The position numbers and the translations under genes were made by a program. From Micromonospora sp. M71_S20 (GTDB lineage Bacteria > Actinomycetota > Actinomycetes > Mycobacteriales > Micromonosporaceae): a DNA stretch of 64,000 bases. The stretch is taken from NCBI RefSeq assembly GCF_003664255.1, contig NZ_RCCV01000001.1, positions 2,666,001 to 2,730,000 of the forward strand, written 5' to 3'. This document shows, in pieces, positions 1-8,296 of the stretch. Every line of letters starts with the position of its first letter. The first letter of the stretch is position 1. The notes under the pieces were generated by a model. It had not been told where the DNA came from, ran no database searches, and was given only the letters and a program-made list of their open reading frames with translations.

Positions 1-1131
1 GGAGAGGCTGGCCGGCTTGCGCCCGAGGGCCCGGGCGATCTCCGCCGTCGGCACGGCGGCGTCCATGTCGTCGCGGCCTCCGCCGTCGGCCTCGCCCTCC
101 ACCAGGGACAGCGTGGCCATGGCCCGCATGTACTCGCGTTCGGCCGGGGTGGCCCGTTCGAAGCGGGAGCCGAAGAAGCCCACGGCCAGCTCGGCCTCGG
201 CCTCGGGCGCGGCGACCCGTACGTCGGCGGCGGTGATCGGCGAGCGGGGCGCGTGGTCCCACGTCGCCTTGCCGTACGCCTGGACGAAGTAGGGGTAGCC
301 GCCGGACTTCTCGTAGAGCAGGTCGAGCGCCTTCTGCTCGTACTCCACCTCCTCGCGCTCGGCCGGCGCGCAGAGCGCCTGATCGGCGGCGATCCGGTCG
401 AGCCGGTCGATGCGCTGGTAGCGGAAGAGCCGTTCGGAGTACGACTTGGCCGCGCTGAGCACGGCCGGCAGGTGCGGCAGCCCGGCGCCGACCACGATCA
501 GCGGCGCGCCTAGCTGGGACAGCTCGTGGCAGGCGGCGCAGAGCGCGGAGACGTCCTCCGGGCCGAGATCCTGCATCTCGTCGATGAAGACCGCGATGCC
601 GGTGCCGACGTCGGCGGCCACCGCCGCGGCGTCGGTGAGCAGCTCGACCAGGTCGATCTCGATGTCGCCGGAGTCGGCACGGCCGCTGGCGGCGGGCACG
701 TCGATGCCGGGCTGCCACCGGTCGCGCAGCTTCGGGGCGGCGTTGCCACGACCGGTCGGCGCGGTCCGCTGGGCGAACGCCTTGAGCACGCCGAGGAAGG
801 CGTCGATCCGGTCGGGTGCGCGGTGCCGGGGAGCCAGCTCCCGGACGGCCATGTGCAGCGCGGCGGCGATCGGGCGGCGCAGCGACTGGTCCGGCCGGGC
901 CTCGATCTTGCCGCTGCCCCAGAGGTGGTTGATCGCCTGGGAGCGGAGGGTGTTGAGCAGCACCGTCTTGCCGACCCCGCGCAGGCCGGTGAGCATCAGG
1001 CTGCGTTCCGGCCGGCCCCGGGCGATGCGCTCCAGCACGACGTCGAAGACGTCCAGCTCGCGCCCCCGCCCGGCGAGCTCGGGGGGACGCTGGCCGGCGC
1101 CCGGGGCGTACGGGTTGCGGACCGGATCCAC
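1..1131 (-). CDS. AAA-type ATP-binding protein, C-terminus cut by window edge
   Basis: Reads leftward out of the window, so the C-terminus is missing. It opens with VDPVRNPYAPG, has a Walker A loop TGLRGVGKTV near residue 50 and a Walker B FIDEMQDL near residue 190. This is the architecture of the actinobacterial AAA ATPases related to archaeal-type P-loop ATPases; their role is not well defined. I chose GTG at 1131; an in-frame GTG at 1140 is equally possible. The 140 bases upstream hold two CTAG-rich inverted repeats, one of which could be an operator. No partner gene is visible in the window. Confidence 0.8.
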   Translation of the reverse strand, partial: MDPVRNPYAPGAGQRPPELAGRGRELDVFDVVLERIARGRPERSLMLTGLRGVGKTVLLNTLRSQAINHLWGSGKIEARPDQSLRRPIAAALHMAVRELAPRHRAPDRIDAFLGVLKAFAQRTAPTGRGNAAPKLRDRWQPGIDVPAASGRADSGDIEIDLVELLTDAAAVAADVGTGIAVFIDEMQDLGPEDVSALCAACHELSQLGAPLIVVGAGLPHLPAVLSAAKSYSERLFRYQRIDRLDRIAADQALCAPAEREEVEYEQKALDLLYEKSGGYPYFVQAYGKATWDHAPRSPITAADVRVAAPEAEAELAVGFFGSRFERATPAEREYMRAMATLSLVEGEADGGGRDDMDAAVPTAEIARALGRKPASLS

Positions 1132-1151
1132 GCATCGCACAGTATCGGGCC

Positions 1152-1171
1152 GTCTAGCTGCGGGACTAGAC
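1152..1171. promoter_or_regulatory. GTCTAG inverted repeat upstream of the AAA ATPase gene
   Basis: GTCTAG (1152-1157) and CTAGAC (1166-1171) are separated by 8 bases, 12-21 bases upstream of the two candidate GTG starts. The same half-site recurs inside the terminator-like palindrome at 1224-1267. The position would suit an operator or a site overlapping the ribosome-binding region; function is inferred only. Confidence 0.4.
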
Positions 1172-1223
1172 ATCCGTAGATGGGGCAACCGGCGTGTCGG
1201 GCCACCGGGACCGGTCTCGACAC

Positions 1224-1267
1224 AAAACTAGGGCTGTCTAGCGTCCATGCTAGACAGCCCTAGTTTT
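1224..1267. terminator. Perfect 19-bp hairpin with flanking A and T runs
   Basis: Two perfectly complementary 19-base arms (1224-1242 and 1249-1267) around a 6-base loop begin with AAAA and end with TTTT. The hairpin lies 5 bases after the stop of the minus-strand LppU-like gene, so it reads as a classical intrinsic terminator for that gene. By symmetry it would also work in the other direction. It contains four CTAG tetranucleotides, which is unusual. Confidence 0.85.
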
Positions 1268-1272
1268 GGTAA

Positions 1273-2325
1273 TCAGCGCTTCTTCAGGCAGAGCACGTAG
1301 TCGAGGAAGTCCACCGAGTTGTCGTGCACGTAGTTCGCGGTCGCCTCCGGGGCCCGGGTCTTGCACCGGTCGCCGTCCGCCGTGCCCGGGATCCGCAGCA
1401 GCACCTCGTACGTGTTGGGACCGCAGGGCACCTTCCGCAGCTCGGCCTTGCTGGCCGTGCCGTCGTTGACCACGCAGTCGCCCTTGGCGAAGTCCCTCCT
1501 GCTCGGGCTCGGCCTGGCGGAGGTCGGCGCCGCGCTGGGCTCGTCGGTCGGCTCGGTCGTCGGGTCGTCCGTCGGCTCCGTCGTCGGCTGGCCCGTCGGG
1601 TCGGCGGAGGCGCTCACCGTCGGGGCAGCGATCGGGTCCTCGTCGTCGCCGCCCTGCCAGAACGCCCAGCCGGCCAGGCCGAGGCACGGGCAGAGCAGGA
1701 GCACCACCACCAGGCCGATGACCAGCGCGATCTTGCCGCCGCTCTTCTTCGCCGGCGGAGCGCCCAGCGGCATCCCGTACCCGCCGGGCACCGGCGGCGG
1801 GGCGCCCCACTGGTTGCCCGGCGCGGGCGCCGGACCGGCCGGCGGATACGGTCCCGCCGCCGGATAGCCCCCCTGGCCCGCGGGCGGCTGCGCGCCGGGC
1901 GGCGGCGGGTAACCCGCCCCGGAGGTCGATGGCGGGTACCCGGCCCCGGAGGTCGGCGGCGGGTAGCCCGCGCCGGAGGTGGGCGGCGGGGGGTAGCCCG
2001 GTTCCGGGGCCGGCGGCTGCGCGGGCTGGTGCCACGCAGGGTCCGGCTGGCCCCACTGCGGGTTGGCCGGCGGTTCACCGCCGGACGGCGGCTGTCCCCA
2101 CTGCGGGCCGCTCCCGGGCTGCTGTTGGCCCCACTGCGGGTCACTTCCCGATTGCGGCTGTCCCCACTGCGGATCGCTCCCCGGCTGCTGTTGGCCCCAC
2201 TCTCGGGCGGCGGGCGGCTGGCCCCACTCCGGCAGGGTCGGGTCGATGGGTGGCGGGCCGCCCGGGGTGCCGGTCGGGCGCTGGTAGGGGTCGTCCGGCT
2301 GCGCGGGTGATCCGTAGGTCGTCAT
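1273..2325 (-). CDS. LppU/SCO3897-like membrane-anchored protein with Q/W/P-rich repeats
   Basis: 350 residues. The N-terminal half is low-complexity and built of repeated units such as SDPQWGQ and GAGYPPP. One membrane segment (ALVIGLVVVLLLC) follows at about residues 205-230, then a Thr/Pro/Glu-rich stalk (TTEPTDDP) and a compact C-terminal domain from about residue 280 with paired cysteines (GDCVVND, VPCGPN, RCKTR, LCLKKR). The layout is a cytoplasmic disordered tail, one transmembrane helix and an exported Cys-rich domain. This fits the actinobacterial LppU/SCO3897 'septum formation' family, whose function is unknown. Start ATG follows GAGGA. A paralogue lies immediately upstream in the same orientation. 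Confidence 0.8.
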   Translation of the reverse strand: MTTYGSPAQPDDPYQRPTGTPGGPPPIDPTLPEWGQPPAAREWGQQQPGSDPQWGQPQSGSDPQWGQQQPGSGPQWGQPPSGGEPPANPQWGQPDPAWHQPAQPPAPEPGYPPPPTSGAGYPPPTSGAGYPPSTSGAGYPPPPGAQPPAGQGGYPAAGPYPPAGPAPAPGNQWGAPPPVPGGYGMPLGAPPAKKSGGKIALVIGLVVVLLLCPCLGLAGWAFWQGGDDEDPIAAPTVSASADPTGQPTTEPTDDPTTEPTDEPSAAPTSARPSPSRRDFAKGDCVVNDGTASKAELRKVPCGPNTYEVLLRIPGTADGDRCKTRAPEATANYVHDNSVDFLDYVLCLKKR

Positions 2326-2394
2326 CTCTTCCTCAGGGGTGGGCCGCTCAAGTGCGGTGGTTCGGGGGTCCGATGGATCGGGGGGTACGGTGGC

Positions 2395-3078
2395 TCAGCG
2401 CTGCTTCAGGCAGAGCACGAAGTCGAGGGTGTCCAGCTCGCTGTCGAAGAAGTACCAGTTGGTGTAGCCGTCAACCTTGGCGCACTTCGCCGCGGCGTCC
2501 TTCTCGCCGCTGGTCGCCCCGTCGATCCGGCGCAGCACCTCGTAGGACTGCGGCGCGCAGTCGCTGATCAGCAGCTTGGGCTTGCCGCCGGCCGGCCCGT
2601 CGTTGCGGACGCACTGGCCGGCCTTGACGAAGCGCGGGTCGGTGGAGGACTCGGGGGCGGGTGTGCTCGGCGCGGCGGCCGTCGCGCTCGCCGGGGCTTC
2701 CGGCGGGTCGGTCCTCGCCGCGGGCGCGGGCCCGCTCGGCGTGGCGACGGGCGTCCGGTCGTCCTGATCGAGCAGGTAGAGCACCGCGGCGCCGCCGACC
2801 AGTGCCAGCAACGCCACCGTGGCCAGCACCGCGACGACCGTGGCCGCCCGCCCGCGCCGACGCCGTGGCGGCGGGGCGGGACCTTCCGCGTACGGGGAGG
2901 GGACCCCGTCGCTCTGGGCGGCGTACGGCACCGGGCCGTGCTGCGGCGGGGTCGCGCCGTACGCGTCCTCCCAGCGGTCCTGCCCCGGGGGCCCGGCCGA
3001 TGGACCGTACGACTCGTCGGGGCGCCGCCCGTGCCACGGGTCCGGGTTCCCGCGACCCGGTGCTCCGTAGTTCGCCAT
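2395..3078 (-). CDS. LppU/SCO3897-like membrane-anchored protein, paralogue of downstream gene
   Basis: 227 residues from ATG 3078, which follows a good GGGAGG site; longer in-frame starts lack such a site. The N-terminus (MANYGAPGRGNPDPWHG) is Pro/Gly/Asp-rich, followed by Arg-rich residues (PPPRRRRGRAA), one membrane helix (VVAVLATVALLALVGGAAVL), an Ala/Pro/Thr stalk and a C-terminal Cys domain (GQCVRND, SDCAPQSYEVLRRI, AKCAKVDG, LCLKQR). It matches the next gene residue for residue in several C-terminal motifs (YEVL.RI, LD.VLCLK.R), so the two are tandem duplicates. Divergent from the EamA transporter gene. Confidence 0.8.
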   Translation of the reverse strand: MANYGAPGRGNPDPWHGRRPDESYGPSAGPPGQDRWEDAYGATPPQHGPVPYAAQSDGVPSPYAEGPAPPPRRRRGRAATVVAVLATVALLALVGGAAVLYLLDQDDRTPVATPSGPAPAARTDPPEAPASATAAAPSTPAPESSTDPRFVKAGQCVRNDGPAGGKPKLLISDCAPQSYEVLRRIDGATSGEKDAAAKCAKVDGYTNWYFFDSELDTLDFVLCLKQR

Positions 3079-3158
3079 GCACGCCTCCCGTGCGAGTGGT
3101 GAGAGGCCGGCCACCAACGAGGGACGCCGACGCCGAGGCCACCGTAGCGTGTCCACCG

Positions 3159-4187
3159 ATGAGCCCACCTCCACCGAGTGCGCAGCCGCCCGTCGACGCG
3201 GGTACCCGGCCCGGCCCGGACGCCGGGACGGGTCGTACGGCTGCCGCCACGCCGGCCCTGCTCTGGACCGCACTGCTGCTGGTCTACGTCCTGTGGGGCT
3301 CCACCTACCTGGGCATCCGGATCGCGGTGGAGTCCATGCCGCCGCTCGGCTCGGCGGCCGCCCGGTTCGCCGCCGCCGGCCTGGTGCTGGCGATCGTGCT
3401 GCGGGTGCGGCGGGGGCGGGGCGCGCTGCGGGTCGACCGGCGGCAGCTCGCCTCGGCCGCGTTGGTCGGGGTCCTCCTGCTGGCCTGCGGCAACGGGCTG
3501 GTGGTGCTCGCCGAGTCCGGTCCGGTGGGGGTGGCGGTGCCCTCCGGGATCGCCGCCCTGCTGGTGGCGACCGTGCCGCTGCTGGTGGTGCTGCTGCGTA
3601 CGGTCACCGGCGACCGACCCCGGTCGTGGACGCTGGCCGGGGTGACGTTGGGCTTCGTCGGCCTGGTGCTGCTGGTGCTGCCGACCGGCGGGGCGGACGC
3701 CGTGCCGCTCACCGGGGCGCTGACCGTGGTCGCCGCGGCCACCTGCTGGTCGATCGGCTCCTTCCTCTCCGGCCGGATCCGGATGCCCGCCGATCCGTTC
3801 GTCGCCACCGTCTACGAGATGTTCGCCGGGGCGGCGGCGCTGGCCGTCCTCTCGGTGGGCCGTGGCGAGCTGCGCGGCTTCGACGTGGGCGAGGTGACCA
3901 CCCGGTCATGGCTCGCGCTCGCGTACCTGACGGTGGCCGGCTCGCTGGTGGCCTTCACCGCGTACGTCTGGCTGCTGCACCACGCCCCGATCTCGCTGGC
4001 CTCCACCTACGCCTACGTCAACCCGGTGGTCGCGGTGGCGCTCGGCGCGTTGTTCGCCGCCGAGCCGGTCACCGCGCGGGTGGTGCTCGGTGGCGCGGTC
4101 ATCGTCGCCGGGGTGGCCCTCGTGGTGAGCACCGAGAGACCGCGACGTCCCGCCCGGGGGACCGCGCCGGAGCCGTCGCGCCGGTAG
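3159..4187 (+). CDS. EamA/DMT-family membrane exporter
   Basis: 342 residues from ATG 3159. The sequence is almost entirely hydrophobic helices, about ten, arranged as two EamA repeats: VLWGSTYLGIRIAVESMPPL in the first half and the matching AYVNPVVAVALGALFAAEP in the second. This is the drug/metabolite transporter superfamily, whose members export amino acids, metabolites or toxic compounds; substrate cannot be told from sequence. The prepilin peptidase gene starts 10 bases after its stop. Confidence 0.85.
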   Translation: MSPPPPSAQPPVDAGTRPGPDAGTGRTAAATPALLWTALLLVYVLWGSTYLGIRIAVESMPPLGSAAARFAAAGLVLAIVLRVRRGRGALRVDRRQLASAALVGVLLLACGNGLVVLAESGPVGVAVPSGIAALLVATVPLLVVLLRTVTGDRPRSWTLAGVTLGFVGLVLLVLPTGGADAVPLTGALTVVAAATCWSIGSFLSGRIRMPADPFVATVYEMFAGAAALAVLSVGRGELRGFDVGEVTTRSWLALAYLTVAGSLVAFTAYVWLLHHAPISLASTYAYVNPVVAVALGALFAAEPVTARVVLGGAVIVAGVALVVSTERPRRPARGTAPEPSRR

Positions 4188-4197
4188 CGTCCGCCCG

Positions 4198-4920
4198 GTG
4201 TCGACCGGGCTGCTGGCAGGCGTGGCGCTGCTCGGCGCCCTGGCCGGCCTCGCCGCGCCCCGGGCCGCCCGCCACTTCACCGCCCCGCTCGCACCGCACG
4301 TCGCCGGCGCCACGCCGAACGCGGCGCGGGACACCCGGTCCACGCCGCGCGTCGTCGAGGCCGCGCCGGGCGCGGTGCGGGACACCGGGGCCGCGCCGGG
4401 CGCCGGGTGGGGCGCGGCGGCGGGTGCGGTCGTGTTCACCGGGCTCGCGGCGGCCCTGGGGGCGGATCCCGTCCTGCCGGTTCTTCTCGTGCTGGCCGCC
4501 GTCGGGCTGGTGCTCGCCCTGGTCGACCTGTCCTGCCTGCGGCTGCCCGACCCGCTGGTCGGCGCCGCCGCGCTGGTCGCCGCCGTCGGCCTGACCGGCG
4601 CTGCGGCGGCGTCCGGCAGCCCCGGGCGCCTGCTCGGCGCGGTGGCCGGGGCGGCGCTCTGCTTCGCCTGCCACGTGGTGCTGGCGGTGCTGCCCGGCTC
4701 CCGGCTGGGCTTCGGCGACGTAAAGCTCGCCGCCGTTCTGGGCCTGCCGCTCGGCTGGCTCGGCGGGTCGTCCCTGGCGCTCGGGCTGCTCCTGCCGCAC
4801 GTGCTGCACGGTGCGCTGGTGCTCGTCCTGCTGGTCGCCGGCAGGGTGCGCCGCGACACCCCGCTCCCGCTTGGCCCGGCCCTCCTCACCGGCGCCTGGC
4901 TGGCCGCCCTGACCGCCTGA
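4198..4920 (+). CDS. A24-family prepilin peptidase (catalytic domain only)
   Basis: 240 residues, GTG start 10 bases after the EamA gene. Multi-spanning membrane protein with the two aspartates of the aspartyl prepilin peptidases: VDLSCLRLPDPLVG (about residue 105-118) and the GxGD motif LGFGDVKLAAVLG (about 172-184). It lacks the N-terminal Cys-rich methylase domain of PilD, as is usual in short actinobacterial forms. It should cleave class III signal peptides of type IV-like/Tad pilins or competence-type pseudopilins, but no pilin genes are near. The first 70 residues carry an unusual Ala/Pro/Arg-rich extension (repeats of RDTG/RDTR). Confidence 0.8.
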   Translation: MSTGLLAGVALLGALAGLAAPRAARHFTAPLAPHVAGATPNAARDTRSTPRVVEAAPGAVRDTGAAPGAGWGAAAGAVVFTGLAAALGADPVLPVLLVLAAVGLVLALVDLSCLRLPDPLVGAAALVAAVGLTGAAAASGSPGRLLGAVAGAALCFACHVVLAVLPGSRLGFGDVKLAAVLGLPLGWLGGSSLALGLLLPHVLHGALVLVLLVAGRVRRDTPLPLGPALLTGAWLAALTA

Positions 4921-5000
4921 GGGGAACGGCACCGCCGTGGCGGCCAGCATTGTCGTGCTGACGCGGCGACCGGAGCCGCGACGACCTGCCGACGCGCCGG

Positions 5001-8000
5001 TCAGATGAGGCGGAGCTGGCGGTCGCGGGGGCGGCGGGGTTCGGCCTCGCCGAAGCGCTCGAAGAGGCCCGGGTCGATGGCGTCGAGGAACGGCGACGGG
5101 GCGCACTCGCGTTCCGTGCCGTGCCGGCTGCGGCGGGCGGCGTGGGTGACGTACAGCCGGTCCTGGGCCCGAGTCAGCCCGACGAAGAAGAGCCGCCGCT
5201 CCTCGGCGATCGCGTCCTCGTCGGGTGTGCTGCCGGGCCAGCGCAGCGGGAGCAGCCCGTCCTCGGCGCCGACCAGGAAGACCACCGGGAACTCCAGCCC
5301 CTTGGCGGCGTGCAGGGTGAGCAGGGTGACCGCCTCGGCGCGGGGGTCGAGCGCGTCGACCTCCGCCCCGGTGGCGAGCTGGGACAGGAACAGCGGCAGG
5401 TCGTCGCCGCAGCGGCGGGCGAGCGGGGTGAGCAGGTCGACGGCCGACCGGACGTCCTCCGGGCGGACCGTGTTGGCGCCATCCAGCGTCGGCACGGCGA
5501 AGCGCTCCGCCAGCACCTGCCCGGCCAGCCGGACCCGCGCGGCCAGCGAGCCGTCGAGCCCGTCGGCGTGGCGCAGCTCGCGGGCGATGGCGGCCACGCC
5601 GGGGCGGTCGCGCAGCCGGTCGTGCGAGCGCTTCTGCACGGGGATGTTCGCCCGGGCCAGCGCGTCCACGATCGGTGCGGCCTGCGCGTCGGTGCGGTAG
5701 AGCACCGCGATCTCGGAGAAGGACAGCGAGGTCGACCGGCCGTCGATCCGCCCCGAGTCCAGCGACCGGTGGGAGAGGCCGCCGACCAGCTCGTCGATGG
5801 TGCGTACGACGAAGTCGGCCTCGTCGGAGACGGAGGCCGCCGGGTAGCGACCCACCAGCGGGGCCTCAGGGTCGAGCCGAGCCGGGTCGAGCCGGCGGCC
5901 CCGGACCAGCGACGACGGCGCGATGGCCTGCACGGCGGCGGCCAGGATGGGGGCGGACGAGCGGTAGTTGCGGTTCAGCCGGACCAGCCGGGCGTCGGTG
6001 AAGTCCTGCGAGAAACGCAGGAAGTAACCGACGTCGGCGCCCCGGAAGGAGTAGATCGCCTGGTCCGGGTCGCCGATCGCGCAGAGGTTGCCGTCGGCGG
6101 GGCTGAGGAGGCGCAGCAGCTCGTACTGCACCTCGTCGACGTCCTGGTACTCGTCGACGAAGATCCAGCGCCAGCGCTCCCGGTAGTGCCGGACCAGCTT
6201 CTTGTCGGCCTTCAGCAGCGCGACCGGCAGGGTCAGCAGCTCGTCCAGGTCCACCAGGTCCTGCTTGCGCAGCAGCGCCGCGTAGCCGGCCTCGTCGTTG
6301 CCCGCCTCGGCGCGGGCCTCCGCCCGCTGGGCGTCGTCGGCGATGCGGAAGTCCGCCGGCAGGCCGACGGCGTCGGCGTTCTCCCGCAGGATGGTCAGGC
6401 CCAGCGAGTGGAAGGTGCCGACGGTGACGTCCTCGGCGACCGGGCCGAGCAGGCCGTCGAGGCGGTGCCGCAGCTCCTCGGCGGCCCGCCGGGTGAACGT
6501 GATCGCCAGGCACTGCTCCGGGAAGACGTTCAGCTCCGCGCAGAGGTAGGCGATCCGGTGGGTCAGCGTCCGGGTCTTGCCGGTGCCCGGCCCGGCGACG
6601 ATGAGCAGCGGACCGCCCGGCGCGGAGGCGGCCACCCGCTGCATGGCGTCCAGGCGGTCCAGCAGACCGGTGCCGACCTCCTCCATGCCGGCGAGCATCG
6701 GCTCGAACGGCTCGTGCGGCGAGGGCGTCGGCGCGATCGGAGGCGGGGGCGCGACCGGCGCGGCCTTGCGCTTCGGTTCGGGCTTGGCCGCCGCCGGGCG
6801 CTTGGCCCGGGGCTTCGGCGCCGGCTCCGTCGGGGTGCGCTGCGCCGGCACGGGTACGTCGAAGAGCGTCTCCTGGGCCCCGCCGGCGTTGCCGCCCAGC
6901 TCGGCCGGGTCGAAGAGGGTGATGACGCCGTACTCGCCGTCGTAGCCGGGGACCCGGCGGACGTCGCCCCGGCGCAGCCGGCCGATGCCCTCGGCGAGCA
7001 GTTCCCCGCCGACCCGGCCGATCTCGTCGAGCGGCGTGGTGGTGAGGATCTCAAGCTCCGGGCCGAGGGCGGCGACCAGCTCGTGGAGCTTCCCCTCGAC
7101 CTTCTTGGACCGGGCGCCCACCTTGTTGACCTCGCCGAGGATCTCGGCCAGCGGCACCAGGTGGGTGACGTCGCGGGCGTGCGCGGGCCGGTGCCCCGAC
7201 GGCCGGTCGGCCAGCTCCTCGACCCGGCTGAGTACGCCGACGGTCAGCGGCTTGCCGCACTCCGGGCAGCGGCCATCGGCGGCCCGGGTCTTCTCGGGCG
7301 ACCAGTTGACCCCGCAGAGCCGGTGCCCGTCCGCGTGGTACTTGCCCTCCTCGGGGAAGAACTCGATGGTCCCGGCGAGCCCGTCGCCGGTACGCAGGGC
7401 GTCCCGGATCGCGAAGTAGTCGCGGGCGGTGGCGAAGACGGTGGCCTCCCGGGCCAGCGCCGGCGGCGAGTGCGCGTCGGAGTTCGACACCAGCCGGTAG
7501 CCGTCCAGGCTGCCGACGCGCCAGTTCATCTCGGGGTCGGAGGAGAGGCCGGTCTCCACCGCGAAGATGTGCCCGGCCAGGTCGGCGTAGCAGTCGGCGA
7601 TCGCGTCGAAGCCCGACTTGGAGCCCAGCGCGGAGAACCACGGGGTCCAGATGTGCGCCGGCACCAGGTAGCCGTCGGCGCTGGCCTCCAGGGTGATCTC
7701 CAGCAGGTCCCGGGAGTCCAGACCGAGGATCGGCCGGCCGTCCGAGCCCAGGTTGCCGATCCGCCCGAGCGCGGTGTTGAACCGGGCCACCGCGTCCAGG
7801 TCGGGCAGGTAGATCAGGTGGTGCACCTTGCGGGTGCGGTCGTCCCGCTTGTAGATCGTGGAGATCTCCACGCTGAGCATGAACCGGACCGGGTCCGCCT
7901 CCGCCTCGCTCGCCAGCCGGGGCGGCAGCCGGCGGGCGATGTCCCGCTCCGCCTCCGGGCTGAGCCGGTGCAGGCCGGGCTCGGCCGGGTGCAGCGTCTC

Positions 8001-8195
8001 GCGGAGGTGGTCGTACCAGGCGGGGTGGGTGAAGTCGCCGGTGCCGAGCACCCCGATGCCCTTGCGCCGCGCCCACCAGCCGAGGTTGGGCAGGGTGAGG
8101 TCGCGGCTGCACGCGCGCGAGTACTTCGAGTGGATGTGCAGATCCGCGACGAACGGCGAGAGGCCGCCGGGGGGTGCGGGACTGAACGGAGGCAC
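5001..8195 (-). CDS. PHP-domain / UvrD-type helicase fusion protein
   Basis: 1064 residues from GTG 8195, preceded by AGGA. The open frame continues further upstream but only as a shadow of the metallophosphoesterase gene. N-terminal PHP-type domain: DLHIHSKYS (18-26), GTGDFTHPAW (51-60) and SDAH (239-242) are metal-ligand motifs. A Cys cluster (CG, CPEC, about 294-312) follows. After a Pro/Ala/Lys linker (about 445-495) comes an SF1A UvrD/Rep helicase: VAGPGTGKT (about 532-540), DEYQDVDEVQ, GDPDQAIYSFRGAD, TLHAAKGLEFPVVFLVG and VGLTRAQDRLYVTHA. The helicase motifs are intact. The PHP part resembles stand-alone TIGR00375-type proteins; PHP domains are metal-dependent phosphoesterases or nucleases, so a nuclease-helicase in DNA repair is inferred. 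Confidence 0.9.
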   Translation of the reverse strand: MPPFSPAPPGGLSPFVADLHIHSKYSRACSRDLTLPNLGWWARRKGIGVLGTGDFTHPAWYDHLRETLHPAEPGLHRLSPEAERDIARRLPPRLASEAEADPVRFMLSVEISTIYKRDDRTRKVHHLIYLPDLDAVARFNTALGRIGNLGSDGRPILGLDSRDLLEITLEASADGYLVPAHIWTPWFSALGSKSGFDAIADCYADLAGHIFAVETGLSSDPEMNWRVGSLDGYRLVSNSDAHSPPALAREATVFATARDYFAIRDALRTGDGLAGTIEFFPEEGKYHADGHRLCGVNWSPEKTRAADGRCPECGKPLTVGVLSRVEELADRPSGHRPAHARDVTHLVPLAEILGEVNKVGARSKKVEGKLHELVAALGPELEILTTTPLDEIGRVGGELLAEGIGRLRRGDVRRVPGYDGEYGVITLFDPAELGGNAGGAQETLFDVPVPAQRTPTEPAPKPRAKRPAAAKPEPKRKAAPVAPPPPIAPTPSPHEPFEPMLAGMEEVGTGLLDRLDAMQRVAASAPGGPLLIVAGPGTGKTRTLTHRIAYLCAELNVFPEQCLAITFTRRAAEELRHRLDGLLGPVAEDVTVGTFHSLGLTILRENADAVGLPADFRIADDAQRAEARAEAGNDEAGYAALLRKQDLVDLDELLTLPVALLKADKKLVRHYRERWRWIFVDEYQDVDEVQYELLRLLSPADGNLCAIGDPDQAIYSFRGADVGYFLRFSQDFTDARLVRLNRNYRSSAPILAAAVQAIAPSSLVRGRRLDPARLDPEAPLVGRYPAASVSDEADFVVRTIDELVGGLSHRSLDSGRIDGRSTSLSFSEIAVLYRTDAQAAPIVDALARANIPVQKRSHDRLRDRPGVAAIARELRHADGLDGSLAARVRLAGQVLAERFAVPTLDGANTVRPEDVRSAVDLLTPLARRCGDDLPLFLSQLATGAEVDALDPRAEAVTLLTLHAAKGLEFPVVFLVGAEDGLLPLRWPGSTPDEDAIAEERRLFFVGLTRAQDRLYVTHAARRSRHGTERECAPSPFLDAIDPGLFERFGEAEPRRPRDRQLRLI

Positions 8196-8296
8196 GCCGC
8201 ATCCTGTCACGCCCGCGCCTTTACCCAACCGTCGCCACGCACACCCGTGACCCTGAGCATCCGGTGCTGGACAACGCCACCCGCCCGCGCTATGGG

